From: Mercurialis annua
Taxonomy: Eukaryota > Streptophyta > Magnoliopsida > Malpighiales > Euphorbiaceae
Length of the DNA stretch: 64,000 bases
Direction of reading: 5' to 3'
NCBI RefSeq assembly: GCF_937616625.2
Contig: NC_065577.1
Location: 10,643,001-10,707,000, forward strand
The notes under the pieces are model-generated. The model was not told the DNA's origin. It made no database searches and saw only the letters and a program-made list of their open reading frames with translations. The position numbers were made by a program, and so were the translations under genes. Position 1 is the first letter of the stretch; every line of letters starts with the position of its first letter. Of the stretch, positions 35,870 to 47,823 are shown one piece after another.

Positions 35870-37319
35870 CAGTGGCGGAACCAGGATTTTTTTCCAACCC
35901 GGGCTAACATAAAGGCGGCAATCTCGCTCGCGAGCTACTCGAAATTCGGCTCGATAAAAGTGACCTGAACTCGAATATTTGAGGTTCGTTTAGTAAATGA
36001 GTTAATTTCAATCTTAATAATACTAGACTCAAATCTTGCGAGTAAGCTCGTTCATATATATATATATATATATACTAATTTAATATATTATTAGTTTAAT
36101 TTTTAATTTTTCAATGTCTAATTTATATATTTTTTTATTAAAAACAGAAATTGTATGGATTATTTAAATTTATTTTACATATAAAAGAATGTAATATTTA
36201 ATTTTTTAGTAAATTATTGAGTAATTTAGTTTTGATGTAAATTTATTAAATAAAAATAAGGCTCGATTAAACTCGTGAGCTTTTTATAAGCTTGAGAAAT
36301 ACTCGATACGTAAACTTAAAATTCAACTCGAAAATAAACGAGTTAATCTAAATTTTTTCAATATTCGACTTGACTTGACCCATTTACGCTCCTAGGCTAA
36401 ACTAGATGTAAATAATTAACATATAAACATTATTTGCATAAAATTTAGGTTCATAAAAAATCATAGCCAATATTACAATAACTTTTTCTATTAATTTCAA
36501 TCACCACAGGACAATTGTATTTAGCTATACTATCACTCAAGAATATCTCTTTCATTTAACTAAGCAAATCGGTTTTGATAACTGTTCATTACTGAAAATG
36601 TTATTTTAATTGACGCTAAAAATGCCTTCATAATTAAATTTATCCAAATATTTTAAGAATATAAATTTAATAAAATTATTAAAAAAAATAAAAAATTAAA
36701 TCAATATGTATAGTAAAATAAAATAAAAAATTTAATTAAAATAAGAGGTGCTTTGATATTTAAAGATAAAACATTAGGGAATTATTAGAACTATAATTTT
36801 TGATTGAAGATTTTAATTTGATTTAAAAAAGTAAAAATTGAAAAATATTCAAGTTAAGGAATTTGGAAAATTAAGGAAAAATTTAAATTAAAGAATTTTA
36901 AATTCTAAAATTAACTTTTATTGATAATGAAAGAATCAAAAACAAAAGGAAAAATTAGTGTGATAGTTTTTTTATTGAAAAAATAATTAGAATTGTTTTT
37001 AAAAAAAGGGTTGCTGCACATTAAAGAGAAGCAGGCCCGTCCCCACATTTGTTTATGACAGATAAAACAGATAAGAGGCCTCTTGGCCCATTATTTTGGG
37101 CTATAGAAGCGCCAAAGCCTTTGAAAGTTAATGAAATAAACCCTAAAAAAATCAGTCTTCTTCTCCGTTGTATCAACGACACAGCCACAGCCATGGCTAA
37201 ATGTTTGAACTGAGAGCTGCTGCCACTCAACTCCACCGCGCCTCCACCAGTCCGCTTTCGATTTTCCGATTCCAGCCCGGGCTCAAGCCTACCCGAGCCT
37301 TAACGTAGTTCCGCCCCTG
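35870..37319. mobile_element. Non-autonomous hAT-type element, 1450 bp
   Basis: The left end CAGTGGCGGAACCAGG and the right end, reverse-complemented CAGGGGCGGAACTACG, are short inverted repeats of the hAT class. They are flanked by a perfect 8-bp target duplication TATACATA (35862-35869 and 37320-37327). There is no transposase. The interior is mostly AT-rich. It contains CTCGAxxxxCGA-type words near 35930-36000 and 36300-36370 and an AT dinucleotide run near 36055-36074. The right end is about 190 bp beyond the stop codon of the minus-strand MATE gene. Confidence 0.9.
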
Positions 37320-37515
37320 TATACATACATGATATATATACATTATGTAATATAACCTGAGGCTATATATCTAAAGGCAACAAAATGTATTTAGCCATAA
37401 ATACAGACGACAAGGAAATATAAAAACTGCCTAAAGCAGAAAAATGGATAAGAGGATGTATAAGTCTACTACCTAATCAGAAATATCATAGTAGTATTAA
37501 CTTAACATTTCCTTA

Positions 37516-40500
37516 TTAAAACAATCTTCCTCTTAGAAACTTCCAAGGTCCGGTTCCTGTTCCCATCCTGCACATTTTATAACATTATTATATTGTTTTT
37601 AAAAATTTAATTTTATGTAAATTGATATCGAGAATTTAGTTTTTAAAAATAATATGACAAATAATGTTGCAACATATTCTTATACCATATTTTATTCGGT
37701 CGCCAAAGCAGGTTGGAAAGTGATGAAGTATGATCCATATGATAAAATTTATTTATTTTTTTGATACCAAATTGATACGAAATTCAAGTTTAGGTTACAA
37801 GATTAGAAAAAAATGTAATACCGAATAATAAACTTTTAATTCTATAAATTCATTAATTTAGTCTCTCAATTTTCTTAAATTTATATATGTGTAGTTTATT
37901 GTATTTCTAATTTTTTTGTTAATTAATTACCTCCATACACCAGCAAATGTACGTAGCCCCATAAAAATGGTGAGAGCAATCCATATTCCAACAAAACCAC
38001 CACTTTTAGAAAGAACAAAAATGGCTGCAATACTTGCTACAGCTACTACAACCTGGTGAACAATTTGGCAATAAACCAACTAATTTGATCAAGAAATGAA
38101 ATTAGAAATATTAATTTTATTTATTATGGTATTGAAATGGTAGACTGACCATGGAATAAGCAGAATATGCAAAATCAGAAGCACCAAAGTTTACACCATC
38201 AAATACAAATGCTATTGAGTTAATAGGCTGTGTAGCTGCAACAAACTGATCACAAACACAAAAATCAAAATTTAGTTTAAGTTAGCTACACATATATATT
38301 TATATATCAGAGAAAATAATATTTTCTTACAGGAATGCCTAGGCTTATAATGTGAAGAACATTAGGATCTTTTGAAAAAATTCCAGCACCATACTGGAGA
38401 CCAACTCCCACTGCAACAGACAGACCGAGACCGAGAACAAAACTCATCTGCACAATATAATCATTCGGATATTAATATTTATCGCATAATATTGTTTTTC
38501 GTGGAAAATGAACGAATACTTATTCATTCTTCATACCTGTAGCACCCGGGTTGCTGCCGCGGTTGCCTTCTGATAGTCTTTCTCAGCAAATGCACATGCA
38601 ATAATTGCCTGAAAGAATAAGCAGACACAATTGGTCACTTTGGTCTAATCTGTGTCGATAATGTAGTGCACACACACTACTAGTACACATAATGGCAATA
38701 GCCAGTGGCGTAGCTAGAAAAGAACGAATTATAAATAAAAACAGTTTAATTGACGATTTTTTTCATATGGACCAGGACGGGATTTAGAATCAATTTTTTT
38801 TTTAATAAGTAACATATTCAAAAGCGCTACAATAGTTACTATAGAGTGCGCGATAAACAAAAGAAAATTCGAAAATAAACGAGAAAAATGGGAAGTTTGT
38901 GGTCATAACCTGTCCAGCAACAGCTAATCCATCGGCAAGGAGAGACGATGTCAACCAAACCTGTAAGCAAATCTGGAAAGCAGCCATAGTTGTGGAGCCT
39001 AGCCTTGCTGTTCTTGATGCTGCCAATGTTACACATATTGTGGCTGCTATCACTCTTGCTAATAACAGAAAACCTGTATATTTTCCAATTACACAAACAA
39101 GTTACAAAAGAAAATAAAGCAAACTGCAAATTTTTGAAAGTTCGCAGACAAAAATAAGGATTATTTGCATATAAAATCTCAACGAGATTATTTGGTGTCG
39201 TTTCATTTATTAAAAACTGCCAAAATCTGACATTTTCTGATGAAGGAAAAAGAGTTTTCGATTAGAAATGCCGAAAAGTAAAAGGCGGGCGAGACTGCGA
39301 GGTGCAACTTTCAAATGGCATAATAGCTAAAAAGATGAAAGGTTAGATTTTCATATGCAAATATTCAAAATAATAAAAAATCTAGTTCTATACCGTTTTT
39401 CAGAAACCGACTGAATTGCAAATCTTTAAGACTCGGTGGTAAGAGATCGATCTTTTTCATCAATGTCCACAATAAGATCAATGACATCAAGTACCTAAAG
39501 TGAATCATTATGTCAATATAGAGCAGACTATAACTTATAAGCATCTAATTAAGGTTGGTAATGGTTGGATTAATTACTGGGAAAGAACATGTGCAATGGC
39601 TGCACCACTGACTCCTAATCGGCAGGCAAAGATGAAAATTGGATCCAGAATTATATTTGTTAAATCTCCGGCAACTATTGAAAACAGATCATAGCCAATT
39701 GAGCGAAATGAGTTAGTTCAAATCTATCGAAAACCCGAAAAAGAATGTTAAGAGAAAATTAAATAAGCCTCTTACCAGTGGCATATAAAGGAGTTTTTGT
39801 ATCTTTGAATCCTCTGAAAACTCCTTGCATAGCAAGGCACAGAAGGACTGCAGGAGAACCTAGTGCTCTTAGTGTCAAGTACTTTGTAGCTGGGGCTAGC
39901 ATAGGGGAACCCTGTTCAATTTTCACCAGAGTGAATAATCATTATCTACGTAACGCGGAAACAAAAACAAAAGGACTAAGCGGAACATGTCGAAACAGAA
40001 ACGGGTGAAATGATATTTTTGTATAAAAAAATGTTAAAAATACTGTTTTTGAGTTTCAAAAGAACTTTAGGAAATGGAAATGAAATGTCGACATGTAGGA
40101 TTCGAGAAGTTTCCGTGAAATTATGTCATATCAAACTTATCAGAACCTTTAAATGCCAAGAATTCAAAAATACTTACAGAGTTTACACCCATGATACTAA
40201 GCAGAGGTTTTGCACAGAATATCAGGAATATGGCTTGTACAAGACCAAGCATTGCTCCAACAATTAGAGCAGTTGAAGCTGAAGGTAAGTGTCGCCTTTT
40301 CTTACTATTTTCTGATTCGTCGTTGTTGATAATCTTGGCTTCTCTAAAACTAGGAGTCTCTGATGTTGCTGCCTTACAATGAGCTGAAGAAAATATCCAG
40401 ATTATTAGTATTGAAGTACATTGGAAATGCGGGTTGAAAAATTTCGCACAACTAAATTGTTAGCGCAGCAGAAAATAAATGGTTAGCCCACTAAAAAATT

Positions 40501-41455
40501 GAGCGATGATAACTGTTATAATTCAATGACCGAAGAAAACTTGGAAATGTTATGGAAATACTGCAATTATATCTTTTATAAGAATATATTGTAAATATAG
40601 AGTTCCGGAGTTTGAGAAGTATTTTCTCGGGAACAGAACAGAAATGCTTGAAACTTAAGACCGGAAACGATTTACCATCATCCGGAATCAGATTTTTCTT
40701 TTCGTGGTCTGCAGCTGATCCTTTCTCCAGTTTCTCAAGCAAGACATCCTCAGGGACGACTGCTTTCGTGTCACGAGTTTTAGTCGAATCTTTGTCTGAA
40801 TCTTCTTCTTCTTCTTTTTTCGATTCGTTACAGATCTTTTGAACTGTATCTTCTTCAGCAACAAAAGATGTTGTTATACTGACCAATGGGAATATAGTAA
40901 CCTTTGATGCTTGATTAAATATAGCTATAGAAACCCCCACTGCAGCTAATTCCACCGGTCCTGCATTCAAGAATATCACAAATTCACATTCGTAATCGCA
41001 ACACATTTCAAGATTTCGACGATTATTCAGCATGATATCATAAGAACATAATCAATCTAAATAACACGAAAACGGAACACTTACATAGAGTGTCGGAAGT
41101 ACTTTCAAAAATGAAACATGAAAACGTAGTACTCGAAAAGTTTCCGAATAATAAGTAATGAATAAAAAGGTACCTAAATGGCCAATGAAGGCAGTGTCAA
41201 TGAGTGAAGCAACAGGATCAGCAGCTAAAGCCATTGCAGCAGGTACCGCAATCTTCAGTATCTCCAAACCGAGTTCATCCATTTTGAAAACAAGCCTGCA
41301 ATTTTACAAATTTAGCCAATAAAATGTAAATTTAAACAAAAAAAATGAAATTTTAATTGTACTTAAAGAAGTACGTACCTTGCATCTCTGAAGAAAACCA
41401 GCAATGGTATATTCCATTTTCTTTTAGTTAGCTGCAAATCACCATTCTCAGCCAT
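37516..41455 (-). CDS. MATE efflux transporter, DTX42/FRD3 clade (citrate type)
   Basis: Multi-span H+- or Na+-coupled exporter of the MATE family. The closest plant clade exports citrate for iron loading in the root vasculature or aluminium exclusion. Coding exons in transcript order: 41379-41455, 41174-41295, 40676-40960, 40178-40383, 39776-39911, 39578-39674, 39394-39494, 38910-39073, 38537-38608, 38331-38447, 38150-38245, 37931-38052, 37516-37567. All junctions are GT-AG and in frame; total 1647 nt, 548 aa. Family landmarks: LAADPVASLIDTAFIG (first helices), PVELAAVGVSIAIFNQ, SITTSFVAEED, MQGVFRGFKDTKTPLYAT, LDPIFIF, QVWLTSSLLADGLAVAGQ, TQPINSIAFVFDGVNFGASD, ending GTGTGPWKFLRGR. A long, charged cytoplasmic loop (about residues 102-198, with a run of glutamates and lysines) separates the second and third helices, as in this clade. 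The start at 41455 follows the family-like MAENGD; an in-frame upstream ATG exists at 41584. DTX42 seems closer than FRD3, but not securely. Confidence 0.93.
38703..38810. mobile_element. hAT-like terminus inside MATE intron
   Basis: CAGTGGCGTAGCTAGAAAAG at 38703 looks like one end of a hAT MITE, similar to the end at 35870. It lies in the intron between coding exons 38910-39073 and 38537-38608. No matching opposite end or target duplication was found, so it may be truncated or a chance match. The right limit is arbitrary. Confidence 0.35.
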
Positions 41456-41599
41456 GATATCAACTTGTAATGATCTTAAACTGTTCCATAAACAAAAATG
41501 TTTAGCTCTTAGAATCTGTGTAATTAACATGAGAAATTCATGAAAAATAATGTTGGCATTAGATATAGGAACAATTACTATCAAAATTCATGTTTTTTC

Positions 41600-41855
41600 C
41601 TTGTATTTTTTTAAAAATTATTTTCTTCTAACATTCTAATTTCATTTTAATTTATATGATCATATAGTAAGTGAGTTCCAGCCATCTAATATCTAAATGT
41701 TAGAGAAAGACAATATTTTTTTTAAATATATACAAAAAATTGATTACAAATTAAACATTACCATTTCAAAAAAAAAAGAACAATTAATAATCCATTGTTT
41801 GAAGACAAACATTAAGAATATTCTTAGGCGGAGTGCAGTAGTAAGACATTATAAC
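41600..41855. other. 5' flank of MATE gene
   Basis: This AT-rich sequence must contain, or border, the MATE promoter. A possible 5' UTR acceptor (minus strand, ending TTTATGGAACAG near 41489) suggests a leader intron, but the upstream exon was not located. No TATA box could be assigned. Confidence 0.3.
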
Positions 41856-41950
41856 CAGTGGCGGATTTTGACTTTAAATTTTGGTGTCAAACTAGATAAA
41901 AACTGAATTTTTAAAGAACACTGAATTATAATTTAGACATCAATAAAACC
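41856..41950. mobile_element. hAT-like terminus upstream of MATE gene
   Basis: CAGTGGCGGATTTTGAC at 41856 matches the terminal motif of the 35870 element for its first 10 bases. Only this end is visible, and the extent is uncertain. Confidence 0.35.
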
Positions 41951-41962
41951 TCAAAGTTTATA

Positions 41963-42056
41963 TTATATATATATATATATGTATATCTGTACATGTATAT
42001 ATATGTATCTATACATGTATATATGTATATATATATATATGTATATATATATATAA
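41963..42056. repeat. AT/GTAT microsatellite
   Basis: TATATATAT runs are interrupted by GTATATCTGTACATG-type units. Confidence 0.9.
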
Positions 42057-42339
42057 AATTTTTAGAATGACCAAACTATTCCTATATTCTAGTAGGGTAA
42101 TTTTATCTACATAATAAAAAATATTGAAACAGCTATTAGCTGTTAGGTTCAAAAAGTTTCAAAAAACTCTAAAATAAATTCACCAAACACTTTAGTGGAA
42201 CTTTTTGAACAAGCAAAAGCTAAAAATTCTATCAAAAAGCTGAACCAAACACCCCCTAAATATACCTAATACTTTATCATTTAAGGAAGATGAACTTTCA
42301 AGTCATTATCAAAAAAAAAAAAAAACTTTCAAGTCATTA

Positions 42340-42660
42340 ATTTTTTTTTTCTTGTTAGTCACCAAACTTTAATATTTTTTCATTTTGGTATTTTTCAACC
42401 AAAAATGTCTAGGTGGCTGCTGAAATTTATTTATTTTTACCTGAAATCTTTTCATATATACATAATTTGGCTTAAAAATTCATTTCTAAAATAAAATTAT
42501 GTATTTGTGAGAAATTTTCAAAGTAAAACTAGCAAAATCCGGTTGCCATATATCAACATTCGACTGCTACCTAAGTTTTAGCCAGAAAATACCAAAATTG
42601 AAAAAAAGTAAAGTTTATTAAAAGAAATAAAATAAAATATAATGACTAAAATGAAAAGAA
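42340..42660. repeat. Probable foldback MITE
   Basis: Left arm: TTAGTCACCAAACTTTAATA, then TTTTTCATTTTGGTATTTTTC. Right arm, reverse-complemented: TTAGTCATTATATT..., then AAACTTTACTTTTTTTCAATTTTGGTATTTTCTGGC. The arms match with one insertion. No target duplication was defined. Confidence 0.5.
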
Positions 42661-45435
42661 TAAAAAGTTCAATAACACACAGGATTAACTACCCAAGAAA
42701 GGGGCCAAAACTTTAAAAAGTAAATTAAACTTTTTTATTATAAATAAATATATAAATGATACTTAATAAAATTTTCAATTTTTGGATGGACCATGCCCCC
42801 CAATGCCCTAATAAAGATTTATCACTAATTATAATTTCACATGAGAGTTTCAGGTTCAATTCTCATCTGCACATTATAATAAAAAAAAAACATTAAGAGT
42901 ATATATATATATATCAAAATTCAAAACCAACCTTGTTTTTTAATTACTATGATACATACAAAATAAATAATACATCCCCCACCTCATTCTAAATAAGAAA
43001 AATTTTATTTTTGTTATTGCCATACTAATTGATAATTTTCAATTATAGAATACTTTTTATATTATTTTTCCTCTTTTATTCTCTTCCATTAATATATTTA
43101 AATGCATGTATGCAGTTGGACATCCTCTAGTTGCTATATATCAAATAACTTGTTAAAGGAAGTTTCTTTAAATAATTAATTATGCTGACTGTGTGACTAA
43201 TTAATTCCAAACAAAAACACCTCAATAAGTATACTTAATTTCTGATAAGAAATTTTTGGTGTCTTGCCAAAATTGGTGTTGCTATAGTCATAATCACCTC
43301 ATGTTATAGTGTCCATTTAAAGCATGACAAAATGTGATAGTGCTATTCAGTCCTTAGAATTACTTTGCAATTTCAGTATAATTTTAGATTTTATTTTTAT
43401 CTTTTATTATAAGAGGAGAAGATTTAAATTTGAGAAATACATGAAAATATGCTACAAACGTAACTCATCACTCCAAGTCATAAGGACATCTCACTCTAAT
43501 GTACTAAAAAGGAATAATTTATACTAGCCGAAATTTTCTTTTCACTTTCAAAAGCGTCCTTAATTTTAATTCGCATTATAGTTGTTTATAAACTTTTATT
43601 TAATGATTTGGTTGTTTCTACCATATATTTTTTTAATTCCCTTAAATTTTTTATAACGTGTCACCTGATTTGATAATATATATTATGACATTTCAGTCAG
43701 GTGGAGTCCTACTTAACTTATTAGAATCTCAAAGACTCTCCCAAAGATGTAATTGTTTAAGTATTTTTAATGGATTAATATAAAATTGAGATTTTCTATA
43801 GGTTCACTAGAATTTAAGCTGGCTGAATTCTATTAAATTGGAAGCTAGATAACACATTATTAAAAATTAAATTATTAAATAAAAATTTATAGACAACTGA
43901 AACATGAATTAAAGTTTACGGACTGTCTGGAAATAGAGAATATAATTCAAGGATAATTAGTGAAAATTACTTCTGAAAAGTTTTCTAATATTTTTCTGAA
44001 TTTAGATTCCAAAAATTAGAATACAAATTACTAAGAATGTAACAAATTCTTTTAGACAACTTGAACTTTTTTTTTTGCTAAATCTTTTTATGTACTAAAT
44101 GATGTTTACTCCATTATTACTTGAGTTGGGCGAATAATTTGACTCTACTACAAAAGAATCACATGGCCAGGCGGATATTACACAATGAAACAATGTGGTA
44201 GATTAAATTAAGGAGTATCCTAATTGTTTCTTAAACACAGTAAAGTGTAAAATCATTGCCTTAAATATCAACATGCTCCCCTACTTTACACATATTAGTC
44301 AATTTACACAAAATTAATTTTATTATCAAATTAGTAAGCAATTGAGAGGTGAGGAGTCAGCTGGCATAATCTAAGTGATTAGTTCTCATTGGGCTTACTG
44401 TCGGTACTCATTCTTTGATTAATCTTGAAATTTTTTCTACAATTTTTTTTTTAAATGTTTACAAGTATTTATTTTTCATTTTTTTTTTATAAAAATATGC
44501 TTTTTTTTTTGTAAATTTTTTAATAATTTTTAAGAATGTACTGTATAAATTAATTTTTAAGAGAAGCGTATTTATTAGAAAAACAAAAACATTTTTGCAA
44601 AAAAATTAATTAAAGAGCGCAAGAGAAAGTTCGCATTTAGCGACGCTTTTAAGATTCAAACAATAGATCTCTATTACTTAGATTTTATGAAAGAATTAAG
44701 TAAGACAAGAGACAGACCGTCAATGACCTAATTGTTTCATCTCACTCTTTTTTTATTAGATATCCGATATCTTTTTATAATTATTACTTATCTTTTAGTT
44801 CCGCCTTAAGATATAATTTTAGCGTCAACGAATGCATAAATTCAAAGTTTGTCTCCTTCAAGGTAAAATGATTGAATTTTACATGATCTACAAGCCAAAA
44901 AAGCAAATAATATAAGTCTATTTCACTTACCCTTCATTTCTAATAGCAATATGAATTCGAACTTTATTATTTAGGAAATTATATAATGAATTAGTAGCAA
45001 TTCAGTTACATTAGTAATTTGATCTCTTTTTTTAAGAAAGTGATTGCATAAACATGCATTTATTAAACATCAAAACATGTTCACTATACATATAGAGTTG
45101 ATAGCAGAAACCCGTAAAAATCAAAAACATCGAAGATTTAAATGTAAAAATGGTTCGAGCAACAAAATTTCAGCTAATTGATGGCTAATTATGATTTGTG
45201 GACGTACCCTTTTAATTGCAGGCCTTGATTCTTTGATTGTGTTAAGAGAGAGTTTAGTTTAAAAGTAGAAACTCTTTCCACCAAATTCGATTATCTAGTT
45301 TTCGATGCTCAAATGCCTACCCATTTGTTTCCTTTTATGTACACTTCTCCCTACTTTTTTTAATCAATTAATGATATAAAAATTGAAAAAAAGTAAATAT
45401 ATAAAGAGAGAAAGTGGGGCAAATAAACTTTAATA
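42661..45435. other. Long AT-rich spacer, no gene seen
   Basis: No conserved domain or spliced frame was recognised on either strand. A tRNA box B-like GGTTCAATTCTCATCTG at 42852 is followed by a run of ten A (42880-42890) and could be the end of a SINE. The small frame near 43324-43527 lacks protein-like composition. Confidence 0.5.
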
Positions 45436-45439
45436 CTTA

Positions 45440-45750
45440 TTTACGTAGAAATAAAAAATGCCCAATGAAAAAGTGACCACAGTTTCCATCACAAATCTGT
45501 CACAATATTTTATGATAGAAAATGTCATCACCAATTTGTCATAATTTTGTGATAGAATTAAATTTGTCCTAAATTTATGACAAAAAATTTCCATCACAAG
45601 TCTATTACAATTTTTTGACGGATTAGCGACAAAAGTTACCATTATTTTTTGATGCATAATAGTATCATAAATTTATGACGAAACTAAATCGGTCATAAAT
45701 TTGTGACGAAAATTACCATAATAGTATTTTATGACAGTCTGTGACACCTC
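45440..45750. repeat. Subterminal-type repeats of TTTATGACGAAA (CACTA-like)
   Basis: Many direct and inverted variants of AAATTTGTGACGAAA, TTTATGACAAAA and CATCACAAATCTGTCACAA occur within 300 bp. Dense motifs of this kind mark the subterminal regions of CACTA (En/Spm) elements, where transposase binds. No CACTA terminus or transposase was found. Confidence 0.45.
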
Positions 45751-46589
45751 TTTTTGGACAACAGAAAGGCGATAAGAAATTGGAACATCCAATTGATTTC
45801 TAAAAAATTAGCCAAGGTGATGAGTTATTGGTCTGTATGAAGAAATTTAAAAGGTTAGATATCTAAAGCGTTGAATTGTAAATGTGCAAATAACCTATAA
45901 ACAACAAAAGAATTATATATTTAAGTCCGAGAAATTTAACTAATTCCAAAGCCTTAGAAGATTATAGGTCAATGTGTTAAATTAAAAGAATAACGCGCAA
46001 AAATTAGAAGTTAATGACCCTGAAAGCCATGCATTTTTGACAATTTCAGGGAGCAAGCCGGCTCTTTCACCACATTGTTTATAGCATATATATAGTTTAG
46101 TTCAAAAATTAACATTAAACAATTCATAATTAACCTATACTTACCCTAGATAACCCAAAACATTATATATACCACATTTAAGTATTTGCCTTAGGGGGCC
46201 AATTAATGATAACAAAAACCTAATGAAAAATAAAAGCAAATACATCTAAATTGCTGAGATCTAAAACCATCTAAACCATACCTTATTCGTTAATTCAATA
46301 AAAAAAGTTCAATAATCAAAGAACCACCAACTACACGAAGATCAAGCACTAGATTTTCCATCCAGATCATCAGAAAACGAGTTAAAAATTCAGAGGTACT
46401 TTCAAAGATCCAATCCAATCCAAACCGCATACGTTTTTATTTTTATCTATTTTATGCATTCAAATAAATATTGATGCTTAAAATGCTTATTTTTAAGTGT
46501 ATTAGTGTTATTTTTTCATATGCTATGAAATTTGACTTTTGGTGATTTAATCCGTTTTTTGACTTAAAAATTATATTTTTATGTTGTTA
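45751..46589. other. Spacer, no gene seen
   Basis: AT-rich, with no recognised elements. Confidence 0.5.
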
Positions 46590-47105
46590 GAAAAAATGAA
46601 ATATAGGGTATTTACAGATTCGTTTGAATTTGTTGCGTAATGTTTGTAAACGTTTGACTTAAATTGCTAAAAATGTGAAACGTTTGGTTTTGTTTCGTAA
46701 CGTTTTAAAACGTTTGGCTTAAATCGCAAAAAATGGGAAACGTTTCTTTTTGTTTCGTAATGTTTGTAATGGTTGGCTTAAATCGCTAAAATGGGGAAAC
46801 GTTTGGATTGGATTTGTTTCGTAACGTTTGTAAACGTTTGGCTTAAATCGTTAAAAATGTGAAACGTTTGGTTTTGTTCCGTAATGTTTGTAAACGTTTG
46901 GTTTAAATCGCTAAAAATGTGAAACATTTGGATTTATTTCGTAACGTTTTAAACGTTTGGTTGTTTTTCGTAACGTTTGTAAACGTTTGACTTAAATCGC
47001 TAAAAAGGTGAAACTTTTGGATTTGTTTCGTATCGTTTGTAAATGCTTGACTTATATTGCTAAAAAGGTGAAATGTTTGGATTTGTTTCGTAACGTTTAA
47101 CGTAC
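46590..47105. repeat. Minisatellite, period about 60 bp, AAACGTTT-rich
   Basis: About eight units of the type TTTGTTTCGTAACGTTTGTAAACGTTTGGCTTAAATCGCTAAAAATG (shown by its key words only) follow one another: TTTCGTAA(C/T)G at 46692, 46752 and 46817, TTCCGTAATG at about 46876, and further copies to 47100. Each unit contains one or two palindromic AAACGTTT words. The minus-strand frame through it is repeat-derived. Confidence 0.9.
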
Positions 47106-47814
47106 AAATCTTGTATGTTAATCGTCTTAGTATTTCTACTGCATGAAAATCAACTCGAAAGCAAAAAATCCGAACCAAAAAGTGTCGAGGCCGACATAGC
47201 GCCAGCACCATCTCACCTGATTGTCCAGACGTCTGCACCATCTCACCTTTTTGTCCAGACGCCTGCACCATCTTGCCTTGAAAGTGCAGAATCCATTTTT
47301 TTAACCCGATTCGGCCATGATTTGATTCAGATCCGTTTTCATATCTCTAAATCTAAAGAACTATTTTTCTAAAAATCCTAATAGTTGTTTTTAATGTATT
47401 TTCAAACTAGAGTCTGATTCGGAGATTACACAATTAGAGGTTTAAAGGTATTTTTGATCTTATTTATATATAAAGCATTGTTTGAGCATGTTGATATTGA
47501 TTATGGGCTTTCAATGCATTGTCGTATCCATTTTTAAAAGGTTCATTAAAGATAATCACTAAAATTCGTTCCAAAATAATAATTAAACATTTAGAAATGT
47601 TAAAACTACCATGAAAATATAATTAGTTGGTTGTATAACTATTTAAGGGGGTGAAATAATTCTTTGTTCAAAATTAATTATTATGTGTTATTTGCTGGAA
47701 ATTCCAGGATTAGATTTTCGCCTAAGATTTATGTTTCCTGTTTGATATGACCGTCACATAGAGTCATATGCTAGTTATTATATTATAATGCATGTTTACA
47801 ATATCGTTAGTTAT
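47106..47814. other. Spacer, no gene seen
   Basis: A short triplication of CACCATCTCACCTxxTTGTCCAGACG-type sequence occurs at 47205-47280. No gene was recognised. Confidence 0.5.
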
Positions 47815-47823
47815 TTTATCATA

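Noticed and set aside
37021..37236. 71-codon minus frame inside the hAT-type element
   Set aside because: It lacks transposase motifs and is low-confidence by composition. It is likely chance.
40491..41033. 180-codon minus-strand frame as its own gene
   Set aside because: It overlaps MATE exon 40676-40960 and extends into both introns. Splice junctions join it to the other exons, so it is part of the transporter.
46590..47105. CRISPR-like spaced repeats
   Set aside because: The genome is eukaryotic, units are contiguous and diverged, there are no unique equal-length spacers and no cas genes.
46903..47271. 122-codon minus-strand frame
   Set aside because: It translates the 60-bp minisatellite and has repetitive composition.
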